From Candidatus Nitrotoga arctica (GTDB lineage: Bacteria > Pseudomonadota > Gammaproteobacteria > Burkholderiales > Gallionellaceae), in assembly GCF_918378365.1 (NCBI RefSeq), contig NZ_OU912926.1, positions 620,001-684,000 on the forward strand: a stretch of DNA of 64,000 nucleotides. Reading direction: 5' to 3'. The notes under the pieces are model-generated. The model had not been told where the DNA came from. It ran no database searches and saw only the letters and a program-made list of their open reading frames with translations. The position numbers were made by a program, and so were the translations under genes. This document shows, piece by piece, positions 1 to 9,324 of this stretch (the first letter of the stretch is position 1; each line of letters starts with the position of its first letter).

Positions 1-1125
1 ATCGTCAAAGTGAGTCAATTGGCGGTGCCCGCCGGTATCTATTGCCTCGCCGATGCGAAAAATGGCTTTAGTGCCGATCACGTCGTGGTGAGCGACAATC
101 AATTGCTAGGTGCACAATCGGGCATTGTCGTCTCGCGTATCGCCTGCCCGGTCGTCGTCGGTAATCATATTGATGGAGCTGGCGCTGGATGGTACGGCGT
201 GCGGGTGGATGATTGTAGCGACAGTCGTATCGACAACAACGACCTGCGCGAAGTGTTTTTCGCCGTGCATCTTAGTGAGGGCGAACGCAATTGTATAGTG
301 GGTAATCGCATCGATCAGGCAGGCGCCGGCGTTACCGCCACCCAGCAAACTAACCTGGAGATCAGTGGCAATTTCCTGCAATCCTGCCTGCTCTTAGGCA
401 TGGTGATGTTCGTGCGTGGCACCACTGCGCTGCTCAAAAACCGAGTGCTCAACTGCGGCTACGCCCCCAATTTTGCGATAGGCATAGGCGTGTACGCTGA
501 AGAGGTGTTGACGCCTTCCGGTGCCCATCTGCGCATTGAAGATTGCGAGGTGATCGATACTGGCATTTCTGCCGATGGCAGCCAGGCCACTACGGTCAAT
601 GCTATCGGCATCGGCGGCTGGATGCCCGCTTGCCAGATCAGCGGCAACCGTGTCGGTTATACCCAGCCCGCCATGCTCGAACCAGTGAATGAACATCGCG
701 CATTGCTGTTGATCGGGCCGCTGGCAGTACGTTTCATTGGCGGCGCGGGCGAGTTCGCCTACATGTTCGGCAGCGCGCAGGTGAGTGATAATCACTTCAG
801 TGGGCCCGGTCGTACTCATCTGGTGGAATTCATGCGTATTGTAATAAATGACAACATCGATTTCCGTTTCGAGAAGGTGACTTTTAACAACAATATCTGC
901 GACCATCTCAGCGCCGAGGCCAACCCGCGAGGCGCGAGTGTGCTTTTGTGGGGAGGACATTTGATCGCTATGGGCAATCACATCAAGGCCGCGGCCAACG
1001 TCAATGCCATGTCGCTGACCAATCGTCCCAAAATCATACTCATGGGTAACATCACCACCGGGGATTACATCAATACCGGCACTGTCACTCCGTTGCCGAT
1101 CATCAATTTCAACGTCAAAATTTAA
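1..1125 (+). CDS. Right-handed beta-helix repeat protein, 5' end outside window
   Basis: The reading frame is open from the first base, so the protein is N-terminally truncated; a GTG at 10 is only an internal possibility. The visible ~374 residues consist of short repeated strand-turn units rich in G, N, D and V, with recurrent elements such as 'VSDNQL', 'VVGNHIDG', 'ISGNFL', 'ISGNRVG' and 'VSDNHFSG'. This is the pattern of parallel beta-helix (pectate-lyase-like, NosD/Beta_helix) proteins. No catalytic motif is recognisable, and such folds occur in secreted polysaccharide lyases, adhesins and phage tail proteins. The next gene starts 12 bases after the stop and probably belongs to the same transcript. 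Export cannot be judged because the N-terminus is missing. The fold is fairly certain; the function is unknown. Confidence 0.75.
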   Translation: MVKVSQLAVPAGIYCLADAKNGFSADHVVVSDNQLLGAQSGIVVSRIACPVVVGNHIDGAGAGWYGVRVDDCSDSRIDNNDLREVFFAVHLSEGERNCIVGNRIDQAGAGVTATQQTNLEISGNFLQSCLLLGMVMFVRGTTALLKNRVLNCGYAPNFAIGIGVYAEEVLTPSGAHLRIEDCEVIDTGISADGSQATTVNAIGIGGWMPACQISGNRVGYTQPAMLEPVNEHRALLLIGPLAVRFIGGAGEFAYMFGSAQVSDNHFSGPGRTHLVEFMRIVINDNIDFRFEKVTFNNNICDHLSAEANPRGASVLLWGGHLIAMGNHIKAAANVNAMSLTNRPKIILMGNITTGDYINTGTVTPLPIINFNVKI

Positions 1126-1137
1126 GGGGTGTACAAC

Positions 1138-1491
1138 ATGGACATCAAAACATTGGAGCAAGTGCTCAAACTGCAAAATGATCTCACCGTCCGGCTTACA
1201 CAAAGCATGGTACCGCAGCGCACGGGCAAGATGCCGACCATTAAAGTTACACTTAAGGAAAAGGAGGAATTGGTTGCCCGCGCTCAAGCGGAGGTCGAAA
1301 CCGCCATCCAGGAGCGTGATGCAGCCGTAAGCCGCTGGAATGAGCGCGTCGCACAACGCAAAGCGATCGTCGTCAAACTGCAAAAGGAATTGGACGATCT
1401 TAAAGAACAACTTACGGAACGAAACGACCCAACCAAAGATAGAAAATCTGGAAATTTAAAAAAAGAAGTGCGCAGCAAAAAACCTCGGTAA
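1138..1491 (+). CDS. Small coiled-coil protein of unknown function
   Basis: I chose the ATG at 1138 because AAGGGG lies 7-8 bases upstream; the in-frame GTG at 1129 overlaps that ribosome-binding site. The 117-residue product is highly charged. Its central part (about residues 40-95) is a heptad-like helix rich in E, K, R, A and Q ('EKEELVARAQAEVETAIQER'), which suggests a coiled coil. The C-terminal 25 residues are basic and probably disordered. No signal peptide or membrane segment is seen. It follows the beta-helix gene by 12 bases, so the two are likely co-transcribed and may act together, but nothing in the sequence gives the role. I do not recognise the family. Confidence 0.65.
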   Translation: MDIKTLEQVLKLQNDLTVRLTQSMVPQRTGKMPTIKVTLKEKEELVARAQAEVETAIQERDAAVSRWNERVAQRKAIVVKLQKELDDLKEQLTERNDPTKDRKSGNLKKEVRSKKPR

Positions 1492-1513
1492 TCAGCGGTA
1501 AACAGGCGTTTTT

Positions 1514-2290
1514 TTGTTTGCTGCGATCGAAACGTTGGTGCGGGATGGTAATTTGTGTGCAATCAGGAAACTGGCTGAGTCAGGCGATGCAATATTTACA
1601 TCCACAAAGCGCCCAGCCAAGGGACTGATTGATTCTCCACTTGGGTGTATTGCACCGACCATCACCTGGCGATCACCAAGATCAGGCCACGGCTGGGCGC
1701 GATCCGAAAGAGACGGTCGCTGCTATGTGCGTCGGCTGGAAGCGCTGCGCCGAGCGGGCATTGTCGAGAGGATAGCTGAGGAGGTCTGGCGCGTGCCAGC
1801 GGACCTGCCTGAGTAAGGTCGGCAATACGACATGCAGCGGCTGGGTGGCGTGTCGGTGGAGCTGCGTTCGGACTTGCCCATTGAGCGGCAAGCCCGCGTG
1901 ATCGGCGCGATCTGGTTGGATCAGCAATTGATCGGCGGCGCCAGCGGTATCGTCGACAACGGTTTTGGCAGGGAGGCGCGCGGAGCACTGCGGCAGCGGT
2001 CAGATTTCCTGATCGAACAGGGATTGGCCGAGCGACGCGGGCAGCGCGTGATTCTTGTGCGCAACCTGTTGGAGACGTTACGCAGACGCGAAATTGACGC
2101 TGCTGCCAAGACCATTGCTGCGGAAACCGGCCTGACGCATTGTGTCGTGGCTAACGGCGAGCGCGTGACCGGCCATCTACCGTCGCAACGTACAACTCGC
2201 CAGCGGACGCTTTGCGATGCTCGATGACGGCATGGGTTTCAGCCTGGGGCCGTGGAAGCCCGTCATCGGGCAGCGACTGGGGCAGACTAT
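1514..2290 (+). pseudogene. Decayed relaxase/mobilisation protein fragment (DUF3363-type C-terminus)
   Basis: From about 1710 the + frame reads like the C-terminal DUF3363 region of VirD2/TraI-type plasmid relaxases ('RRLEALRRAGIVERIAEE', 'LPIERQARVIGAIWLDQQLI', 'EQGLAERRGQRVILVRNLL', then 'YRRNVQLASGRFAMLDDGMG'). The sequence is interrupted twice. A TAA at 1814-1816 lies in the same frame as the sequence on both sides. A one-base shift near 2173 (GGCC) moves the last part ('FAMLDDGMGFSLGPWKP') into another frame. The N-terminal nicking domain is absent and similarity ends near 2285. This is a relic of an integrated conjugative or mobilisable element. From about 1514 to 1700 and from 2290 to 2528 the frames are open in places but not recognisable. 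Family assignment rests on remembered motif similarity. Confidence 0.7.
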
Positions 2291-2528
2291 GACCCCGACG
2301 CGCTGTCGTCGCGCCGCTGGCTGAGCAAGCAACTCGACATTGCCGAAGCCGCGCTGGCCGCGCAGAGCGAAATTGCATACACTGAGTATTGGGCAATACT
2401 GTCGCCCTCCGTCTTTGAGCGGAACAGAGCAGCAAAAAAATCTATCGTTGTGTCCGAAATTACTTGACCACTACAGTGTATCTATCAACCCAAAGCGTAC
2501 CCGCTCCCTGTCTCATGAGCTTCTCGCG

Positions 2529-3287
2529 ATGAACGTTCGCGACGTCGAACGGCCCGTGACCTTCCTCGGCGAGGTTTTGCTGTCGGGTGTTGGGGCTTTT
2601 CGAGGCGTGTGGCGTTTCCGCGCCGAAGACTTCGGTCGCGTCATGGCCGACTGCGGCTCCCGCGCTGTGCCCATCGTCTCGGTCGTGAATCTGCTGGTCG
2701 GCGCGATCCTGGCGTTCGTCGGCGTGGTACAGCTTGCGAAGTTCGGGGCCGGCCTCTTCGTGGCGGATCTGGTCGGCATCGCGGTGGCGCGGGAGATGGC
2801 CGCGATCATCACCGCCGTGGTCGTCGCCGGCAGGACGGGCGCCGCCTTCGCCGCCGAGCTCGCCACCATGCAGACCAACGAGGAGATCGACGCGCTCGAA
2901 GTGCTCGGCCTTCCCGCGGTCGACTTCCTGGTCTTGCCGCGCGTGGTTTCGCTGCTGGCGATGCTGCCCTTGCTCTACGTTTTCGCCTGCGTCGCGGGCC
3001 TCGTCGGCGGCATGGTGGTGGCGGTCGCCATGCTCGACGTTTCGCCGATTGCCTATGTTCAGCGCACGGCAGAGGCATTGACCTGGTCGCATCTGGGGCT
3101 CGGCGCCGCCAAGTCGGTGGCCTTCGGCGCTCTGGTCGGCCTGGTCGGCTGCTATTACGGCCTCTACGCCAGGCGCACCGCCGCCGGCGTGGGCGTGGCG
3201 ACCACCGGCGCGGTCGTCACCAGCATCGTCGGGATCATCGTCCTGGACGCCGGGTTCGCGGTCTGCGCGAACGCGCTGGGGATCTGA
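2529..3287 (+). CDS. mlaE: MlaE/YrbE-type ABC transporter permease
   Basis: This is the inner-membrane permease of an MCE-type ABC lipid transporter. From the ATG at 2529 it is 252 aa, the normal size for stand-alone MlaE proteins. The open frame extends upstream to 2340, but those residues do not look like MlaE and may be relics of a lost N-terminal STAS-like domain or of the upstream junction. Typical MlaE features are present: a conserved amphipathic segment 'LVADLVGIAVAREMAAIITA', then 'VAGRTGAAFAAELATMQTNE' and 'EIDALEVLGL', with about five hydrophobic helices. Its stop overlaps the start of the ATPase gene (TGATG), so the two are translationally coupled. The operon 2.5-5.7 kb is clearly richer in G+C than the flanking core genes, suggesting transfer. 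Confidence 0.88.
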   Translation: MNVRDVERPVTFLGEVLLSGVGAFRGVWRFRAEDFGRVMADCGSRAVPIVSVVNLLVGAILAFVGVVQLAKFGAGLFVADLVGIAVAREMAAIITAVVVAGRTGAAFAAELATMQTNEEIDALEVLGLPAVDFLVLPRVVSLLAMLPLLYVFACVAGLVGGMVVAVAMLDVSPIAYVQRTAEALTWSHLGLGAAKSVAFGALVGLVGCYYGLYARRTAAGVGVATTGAVVTSIVGIIVLDAGFAVCANALGI

Positions 3288-4069
3288 TGGCCTTGCTCGC
3301 AGTCGACGAACTGGAGATGCGCTTCGGCAGCCGTCTGATCCAGCAGGGCGTTTCGTTCACGGTCGACCCGGGCTGCATATTCGCCATCATGGGCGGCAGC
3401 GGCTGCGGCAAGAGCACCTTGCTCAAGCACATGGTCGGCCTGCTGGCGCCAGCCGCGGGTACGGTGAGCTACGACGGTGAAGATTTCTGGGCCGCTGACG
3501 CCACGCGGCGCGCCGCGATGCGCTCTCGCTTCGGCATGTTGTTCCAGAGTGCGGCCCTCTGGTCGTCGATGACCGTTCTGGAAAACGTCATCCTGCCTTT
3601 GACTCAACAGACGCGGCTCGACGCAAAGCAACGGGAATCCAGGGCGCGCGAAGTGCTCGAATGGGTCGGCCTCGACGAGTTCGTCGGGTTCTATCCGTTC
3701 GATCTGAGCGGCGGCATGAAGAAGCGGGCCGGACTGGCCCGCGCCATCGCCGCCGAACCCCCGCTGCTGTTCCTCGACGAGCCGTCGGCCGGGCTCGATC
3801 CGATCAGCTCACGCCGGTTGGACGACCTCGTTCTCGACATCCGCGAACGCACCGGCGCCGCAGTCGTCTTCGTGAGCCACGAGCTGCCGAGCCTGTTCGC
3901 CATCGCCGACGACGGCATCTTCCTCGATGCCGACAGCAAGATGCCCATCGCACACGGCCGGCCGAGCGACCTGGCCGGACAGCGCGTTCACCCGACGGTC
4001 CACGCCTTCCTGCATCGGGAAGTGCCGACCAGCGCCGCCGACCCCACACACCACGAGGTACCCACATGA
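3287..4069 (+). CDS. mlaF: MlaF-type ABC transporter ATP-binding protein
   Basis: This is the cytoplasmic ATPase that powers the MCE lipid transporter with the preceding permease. The ATG at 3287 overlaps the permease stop; the open frame extends much further upstream, but that part is only a shadow of the permease gene. The product is 260 aa. Walker A is 'GGSGCGKSTLLKHM' (about residues 35-48), the Q-loop is 'LFQSAALWSSMTV', the signature is 'LSGGMKKR', Walker B is 'LLFLDEPSAGLDP' and the switch histidine is in 'VFVSHELPS'. The C-terminal 'HPTVHAFLHR' is MlaF-like. The stop overlaps the next gene as ATGA. Family identity is secure; the exact substrate is inferred (phospholipid or other hydrophobic molecule). 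Confidence 0.92.
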   Translation: MALLAVDELEMRFGSRLIQQGVSFTVDPGCIFAIMGGSGCGKSTLLKHMVGLLAPAAGTVSYDGEDFWAADATRRAAMRSRFGMLFQSAALWSSMTVLENVILPLTQQTRLDAKQRESRAREVLEWVGLDEFVGFYPFDLSGGMKKRAGLARAIAAEPPLLFLDEPSAGLDPISSRRLDDLVLDIRERTGAAVVFVSHELPSLFAIADDGIFLDADSKMPIAHGRPSDLAGQRVHPTVHAFLHREVPTSAADPTHHEVPT

Positions 4070-5049
4070 AGCGAAACGCTTTGCTGATTGGAAGTTTCGT
4101 CCTTGCCGCACTGTTCATTGCCATCGGAGCCCTCTTTTGGCTGAGCGGCAGCGAGCTGTTCAGCAAGCAACAAAAGGCCAGCGTGTACTTCGACGGCAAT
4201 GTGAGCGGGTTGTCGGTCGGTGCGCCGGTGACCTTTCGAGGCGTCACGGTCGGGCAGGTGGCGGACATCGGCATCTTGATGGACACGGCATCCCTGAAGA
4301 CGACGGTGCCCGTCACGCTCAACCTGCAGTACTCGGGGCTGCGTCTGATCGGTGCGCCGGACCAGCCGCTCGAATTGCCGTATCTCGTGCAGCGTGGCCT
4401 GCGCGCGCGGCTCGCTTCGCAGAGCATCGTGACGGGGCAAAAGGCGGTCGAGCTCGACTTTCTCCCCGACTCGCCTGCGACCTTGCACGGACTCTCGGAC
4501 AACCCCGAGATCCCGGTGGTCGGTGACCGCTTCGACGCCCTGATCGACCAGGTCGCCGATCTTCCCCTGCGTGACACGGTCGGCGACGTCCGATTGGCGG
4601 TACAGGAGCTACGCACGACGCTGCTGACCGTGCAACGGACGCTCGACAGTTCACAGGCCATTCTCGTAGCAGCATCTGAAGAGGTCCGAGCGGTCGGGAC
4701 CGAGTCCCGAAAGACGCTCATGGCGGCGACGCAGGCGATCCAGCAAGTCCAGGTCAGCGCCGACACGACGCTTCGATCCATCACGTCGCTCACGCAGACG
4801 ACGCAACAAACGGTTCTTGCTGCGCAGCCCGAGCTGCAGGCGACGCTCATGAATGCCCGCCAGGCCGCCGAGACCGCGAAGGTGGCCATGACGAGGATCG
4901 CCGACATCGCTGCCCCGGGGGCACCGCTGCGTTCGGATCTGGAGAGCACGGTCAGAGACCTGTCGCAGGCTGCACGGAGCTTGCGCTCCTTGAGCGAGTT
5001 GCTTGAAGAAAAGCCCAACGCCATCGTCTTTGGAAACACACGCAAATGA
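4066..5049 (+). CDS. mlaD: MCE-domain periplasmic substrate-binding protein (MlaD/PqiB-like)
   Basis: The start is the ATG overlapping the mlaF stop (ATGA). The protein is 327 aa. One N-terminal transmembrane helix (about residues 5-26) anchors it in the inner membrane. It is followed by an MCE domain with the characteristic 'VSGLSVGAPVTFRGVTVGQV' stretch (about residues 44-63). A long C-terminal region rich in T, Q, A and L ('LRTTLLTVQRTLDSSQ' and similar) is predicted helical or coiled coil, as in longer MCE proteins that build a periplasmic tube or needle. It is longer than E. coli MlaD (about 183 aa) and closer to the YebT/PqiB or toluene-tolerance Ttg2C-like lineages. It is expected to shuttle lipid between the membranes together with the downstream lipoprotein. 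Confidence 0.88.
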   Translation: MKRNALLIGSFVLAALFIAIGALFWLSGSELFSKQQKASVYFDGNVSGLSVGAPVTFRGVTVGQVADIGILMDTASLKTTVPVTLNLQYSGLRLIGAPDQPLELPYLVQRGLRARLASQSIVTGQKAVELDFLPDSPATLHGLSDNPEIPVVGDRFDALIDQVADLPLRDTVGDVRLAVQELRTTLLTVQRTLDSSQAILVAASEEVRAVGTESRKTLMAATQAIQQVQVSADTTLRSITSLTQTTQQTVLAAQPELQATLMNARQAAETAKVAMTRIADIAAPGAPLRSDLESTVRDLSQAARSLRSLSELLEEKPNAIVFGNTRK

Positions 5050-5672
5050 AAGTGCCGGTGATCAAGTCTCATGTGCCTACGTTGGCCGTTCTGGCGGCCT
5101 GTCTCGGCGGCTGTGCTTCCACACCGGTGCCGACGCTCCTGACCCTGCCGCCGGCCGTCTTCGGGCCTGCCTCCGCCAGTGGAGGCGGCGCGTCAATGCC
5201 TGTGATGTCGGTCGCCAGGATCGATGTGCCGGAATATCTCCTAGCGCGGCGGGTTCGCTACCGCGCCGACGACAGCAGTCTGGCGGAATGGCCTGACACA
5301 TTCTGGGCCGAGCGCGTCGAGATCGGCATATCGCGCGAGTTCGCTGCGGCCGTCCGACAGATGTTGCCCGGTTGGCGACTTTGCGAAACGAATTGCGGCG
5401 AACAGCCACTGCAGATGTCGCTTCAAGTTACGCTCGATCGGCTCGACTATGTGCGCAGCAGTCGGCAGTTGCATGCGGGTGCTCGGCTCATGTTGTGGTC
5501 GCCGGAGCGGCCGGCGCGCTTGCTGCGAACCGAGGAGCGCAGGTACGCTATCGCGGGCCACGACGACACCGCGCAGTCGCAAGCACGGACCGTAACGGAG
5601 CTGCTGAGGCGAATCGCCATGGATGCCTCGGCGATGATTCCCCTGCCTGCGCCGGCCTCGCCGCATCGATGA
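5046..5672 (+). CDS. ABC-type transport auxiliary lipoprotein (PqiC/YmbA-like)
   Basis: The ATG overlaps the mlaD stop (ATGA). The N-terminus has a lipoprotein signal with hydrophobic core 'PTLAVLAACLGGC' and a lipobox cysteine at residue 23. The following residue is Ala rather than Asp, so outer-membrane sorting is expected. The 208-aa product contains 'VARIDVPEYLLARRVRYRAD', typical of the ABC-type transport auxiliary lipoprotein component (PqiC, DUF330/LptE-like) family, followed by 'WAERVEIGISREFAAAVRQM'. In PqiABC-type systems this lipoprotein docks the MCE tube to the outer membrane. It completes a permease-ATPase-MCE-lipoprotein operon. The gene is GC-rich like its neighbours. Confidence 0.82.
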   Translation: MKVPVIKSHVPTLAVLAACLGGCASTPVPTLLTLPPAVFGPASASGGGASMPVMSVARIDVPEYLLARRVRYRADDSSLAEWPDTFWAERVEIGISREFAAAVRQMLPGWRLCETNCGEQPLQMSLQVTLDRLDYVRSSRQLHAGARLMLWSPERPARLLRTEERRYAIAGHDDTAQSQARTVTELLRRIAMDASAMIPLPAPASPHR

Positions 5673-5854
5673 CGAGGGGCAACCAAATGCGTTCGATCTC
5701 GAACTCCTGCTCGAAGCGTAAGAGATTGCGGACGGCGACCTTTGACCGCAGTCGAGGCGATGTCGCCGCCGCGTCTCGTTGCTGTCGATCTGCCAAGCGA
5801 CTGGCCGCTGTGATGCGGGTGCTCATACGATGCCGCCATCGGCGGCCGCGCCAG

Positions 5855-5960
5855 CCCGATGAAGAAAACCGGATCGATCCAGCTTCGACGTGCACCGCGT
5901 ATTCCTTGACCCGAGCCGCTACAAACCCGATGGAGAACACCGGATGAATCATGCTTCGAC
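5855..5960 (+). repeat. Pair of 35-bp imperfect direct repeats
   Basis: The segment 5855-5889 recurs at 5926-5960 with 29 of 35 positions identical; both begin CCCGATG and end GCTTCGAC. The start-to-start distance is 71 bases. The second copy covers the start of the pldA remnant. The surrounding 5673-5943 stretch is GC-rich and holds no supportable gene. A tandem duplication is the simplest explanation. Confidence 0.6.
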
Positions 5961-6400
5961 TTTGATCGCACCCGCTACGGCTGTCACCATGGTGGCCGCC
6001 GCCGGCCCGGCCGGCGCGGGCAGCGCCTGAAGTATCGGGCTGCGTGGGCGATCGACGACGAGGTGCGGCGACTGGCCTGCTATGACGACGCTCATGGGCG
6101 CCCCGGACGCAACGCGGCCCGCGATGAAGCGCGACCGGCGCCGGCCGGGACGGCATCGACCGCGCCGGTGCCATCGACTGCACAGTCTTCTGTGGCCGCG
6201 TCGACTGCACCGACCGCATCGATCGCACCCATCCCGCCCGCCACCGCGCCGACGTGACGGCCGCTGCCGACGCGAGCCAGTGGCTCTCGACGCTGTGGGA
6301 TCTGCAGCCAGCCGACAAGCGCGGCACGCTGCAACTGCGGCCGCACCGCGCCAACTGCCTCCTGCCGGCGCGGCATCATTTATATTCAACGATTGCTTAA
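5944..6400 (+). pseudogene. pldA: Broken N-terminal fragment of outer-membrane phospholipase A
   Basis: Three pieces in different frames together resemble the N-terminus of betaproteobacterial PldA. A signal-peptide-like start runs from 5944 ('TAVTMVAAAGPAGAGSA', stop at 6030). In another frame there is 'DDEVRRLACYDDA' (about 6054-6090), the cysteine-containing motif after the PldA leader, followed by a low-complexity A/P/S/T linker. In a third frame (about 6250-6372) comes 'LWDLQPADKRGTLQLRPHRA', matching the PldA start of barrel ('L-W-E-L-x-P-x-x-K-R-G-T'). The barrel itself and all catalytic residues are absent; the frame ends at 6400. Like the Mla operon it is GC-rich. Since PldA and Mla both maintain outer-membrane lipid asymmetry, they probably arrived as one block. 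Confidence 0.68.
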
Positions 6401-6530
6401 TCGAGTGCCATAACCATCAGATCCGAAAATGCTTGGACTGGAAAACCTCTCATAAGGTATTATTTGGTCAACGCAGTACACGACTAATCCGGCACTGAAT
6501 GCTGCAATATGAATGGAAGAGAGGAAGTAG

Positions 6531-7466
6531 ATGAAGATTGCAAAAAATGTTTCGGAACTGATAGGTAACACACCACTGGTGCAATTAAATCGCGTGAGCG
6601 AAGGCATAGATGCCACCATCCTTGCCAAGTTGGAATACTTCAGTCCTGCGCTCAGCGTCAAAGATCGTATCGCCGTGGCAATGATTGATGATGCTGAAAA
6701 AGCAGGTAAAATTAAACCAGACACAATTATTTTGGAACCAACATCGGGCAACACCGGCATCGGCCTTGCTATGGTTTGCGCAGCTCGCGGTTATAAGTGC
6801 GCTTTCATAATGCCGGAAAACATGAGCCGTGAACGCCGTCTGTTGATGAAGGCTTATGGCGCAGAGCTCATTCTAACTCCAAGCTCGGACGGCATGCCCG
6901 GGGCTATGAAGAGGGCAAAAGAAATGGCTTTGGCCGATTCGCGCTACCTCGTAATGCAGCAATTCTCTAATCGCGCTAATCCTGCCATCCATCGTACTAC
7001 CACCGCCGCAGAAATCATGCGCGACACCGACGACATGATTGATATCTTTGTTGCGGGTGTGGGAACTGGGGGCACTATCACTGGTGTGGGTGAAGCATTG
7101 AGAGAAATCTTGTCGGCCGTGCAAATAATTGCCGTGGAACCCGATGCCTCACCCGTACTTTCCGGTGGCCAGCGTGGCCCGCATGCTATTCAAGGGATAG
7201 GGCCAGGTTTTGTGCCTGAAGTACTCAACAAAAATATATTCCACGAAGCAATACGGGTTAAAGATGCCGATGCATTCAATATGGCACGGCGCCTGGCAAA
7301 GGAGGAAGGCCTGCTGGTGGGTATTTCCTCCGGCGCGGCGGTTTGGGCTGCCCTTGAAGTTGCCAAGCGTCCGTTGAATGTTGGCAAGATGATCGTGGTG
7401 ATGATTCCATCATATGGCGAGCGTTATTTGTCCACTCAATTGTTTGCCGACCTGGATGTGGATTAA
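6531..7466 (+). CDS. cysK: Cysteine synthase A (O-acetylserine sulfhydrylase)
   Basis: This PLP enzyme makes L-cysteine from O-acetylserine and sulfide in the cytoplasm. It is 311 aa, the usual length. Motifs are '[11 protein letters not shown]' at the start, the PLP lysine in 'LSVKDR' (about residue 44), the substrate loop '[12 protein letters not shown]', the phosphate-binding '[10 protein letters not shown]' and '[10 protein letters not shown]'. A GAGGAAG ribosome-binding site precedes the ATG. The lysine context '[10 protein letters not shown]' differs slightly from the classical 'FNPGGSVKDR'. CysK is more likely than CysM from overall length and the C-terminal region, but the two cannot be separated with full certainty by eye. 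It sits just after the pldA debris and marks the return to core-genome composition. Confidence 0.9.
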   Translation: MKIAKNVSELIGNTPLVQLNRVSEGIDATILAKLEYFSPALSVKDRIAVAMIDDAEKAGKIKPDTIILEPTSGNTGIGLAMVCAARGYKCAFIMPENMSRERRLLMKAYGAELILTPSSDGMPGAMKRAKEMALADSRYLVMQQFSNRANPAIHRTTTAAEIMRDTDDMIDIFVAGVGTGGTITGVGEALREILSAVQIIAVEPDASPVLSGGQRGPHAIQGIGPGFVPEVLNKNIFHEAIRVKDADAFNMARRLAKEEGLLVGISSGAAVWAALEVAKRPLNVGKMIVVMIPSYGERYLSTQLFADLDVD

Positions 7467-7530
7467 CCAGCTGTTGTCGGAATACAGGACACAGAATTGG
7501 CGGCTGATAACGCTTTCATTAAAAACCATT

Positions 7531-7558
7531 TTGACGGCTAGGGCCATTTGTGTATAAT
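7531..7558 (+). promoter_or_regulatory. Sigma-70 promoter of rplU-rpmA
   Basis: TTGACG at 7531-7536 and TATAAT at 7553-7558 are separated by 16 bases. It lies 38 bases upstream of the rplU ATG and is the best consensus promoter I see in the window, as expected for ribosomal-protein genes. Confidence 0.8.
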
Positions 7559-7595
7559 GCGCGACTCTGTAAAACCGCATTCAAGCGAGGTTGTT

Positions 7596-7907
7596 ATGTA
7601 CGCAGTAATCAAGACTGGTGGTAAGCAATATCGTGTTGTCGCAGGCGAAACCCTGAAAATTGAAACTGTTGCAGGTGAGGTCGGCAGTGCTATTGTGCTG
7701 GACAAGGTGCTAATGGTTGGCAATGGCGATGTAGTATCTGTTGGCCAACCTTTATTGGCTGGCGCTACTGTCACGGCAACCATAGTATCGAATGGTCGTG
7801 GCGAGAAGATCAGAATTTTCAAGATGCGTCGACGCAAGCATTACCAAAAACATCAAGGTCATCGTCAAAACTTCACTGAGATCCGCATTGACGGCATTTC
7901 GGCGTAA
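7596..7907 (+). CDS. rplU: 50S ribosomal protein L21
   Basis: L21 is a structural protein of the large ribosomal subunit that binds 23S rRNA. The start is the ATG at 7596 with GAGG just upstream. The 103-aa product begins '[14 protein letters not shown]', the family hallmark, and ends with the conserved '[14 protein letters not shown]' region. The frame extends upstream to 7548 over the -10 box, which cannot be coding. It is co-transcribed with rpmA, 18 bases downstream, and both use the promoter at 7531-7558. Confidence 0.97.
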   Translation: MYAVIKTGGKQYRVVAGETLKIETVAGEVGSAIVLDKVLMVGNGDVVSVGQPLLAGATVTATIVSNGRGEKIRIFKMRRRKHYQKHQGHRQNFTEIRIDGISA

Positions 7908-7925
7908 TATTGAAGGAGAAGAAAC

Positions 7926-8183
7926 ATGGCATCAAAAAAAGGTGGCGGCAGTACCAGTAACGGTCGCGATTCACACTCAAAACGCCTCGGTGTGAAAACC
8001 TATGGCGGCGAATTAATTAGCGCTGGCAGCATTATCGTACGTCAGCGCGGTACGCGATTCCATGCTGGTGACAATGTTGGCATGGGCAAGGATCACACCT
8101 TGTTTGCAAAGATTGCTGGCAAGGTATTGTTCGCCGTCAAAGGTGCACAAAGACGCAAGACTATCTTCGTGGTTCCAGTTTAA
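7926..8183 (+). CDS. rpmA: 50S ribosomal protein L27
   Basis: L27 is a large-subunit protein whose N-terminal tail reaches the peptidyl-transferase centre. The 85-aa sequence starts '[20 protein letters not shown]', the usual proteobacterial form without a cleavable extension, and contains '[20 protein letters not shown]'. The ribosome-binding site GAAGGAGAA precedes the ATG. The gene is followed by a strong terminator, so the rplU-rpmA unit ends before obgE. Confidence 0.97.
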   Translation: MASKKGGGSTSNGRDSHSKRLGVKTYGGELISAGSIIVRQRGTRFHAGDNVGMGKDHTLFAKIAGKVLFAVKGAQRRKTIFVVPV

Positions 8184-8206
8184 GTACTCCTAGCTCAAGT
8201 ACAATG

Positions 8207-8233
8207 AGCCCTATCGCGAGATAGGGCTTTTTT
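8207..8233 (+). terminator. Rho-independent terminator after rpmA
   Basis: A perfect 9-bp stem (AGCCCTATC / GATAGGGCT) closes a GCGA tetraloop and is followed by a run of T. It lies 23 bases after the rpmA stop and 20 bases before obgE. Confidence 0.92.
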
Positions 8234-8241
8234 ATTTGTAG

Positions 8242-9318
<1,077 letters not shown>

Positions 9319-9324
9319 TGCATC

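Noticed and set aside
394..1410. 338-aa minus-strand open frame opposite the beta-helix gene
   Set aside because: Its translation is low in family-like motifs and rich in H, D and Q; it mirrors the coding strand of the beta-helix gene and the small coiled-coil gene.
2609..3286. Long open frame upstream of mlaF, and several long frames on the opposite strand across 2460-5072
   Set aside because: They are shadows caused by the high G+C of the mla genes; their translations are arginine/proline-rich and lack family motifs.
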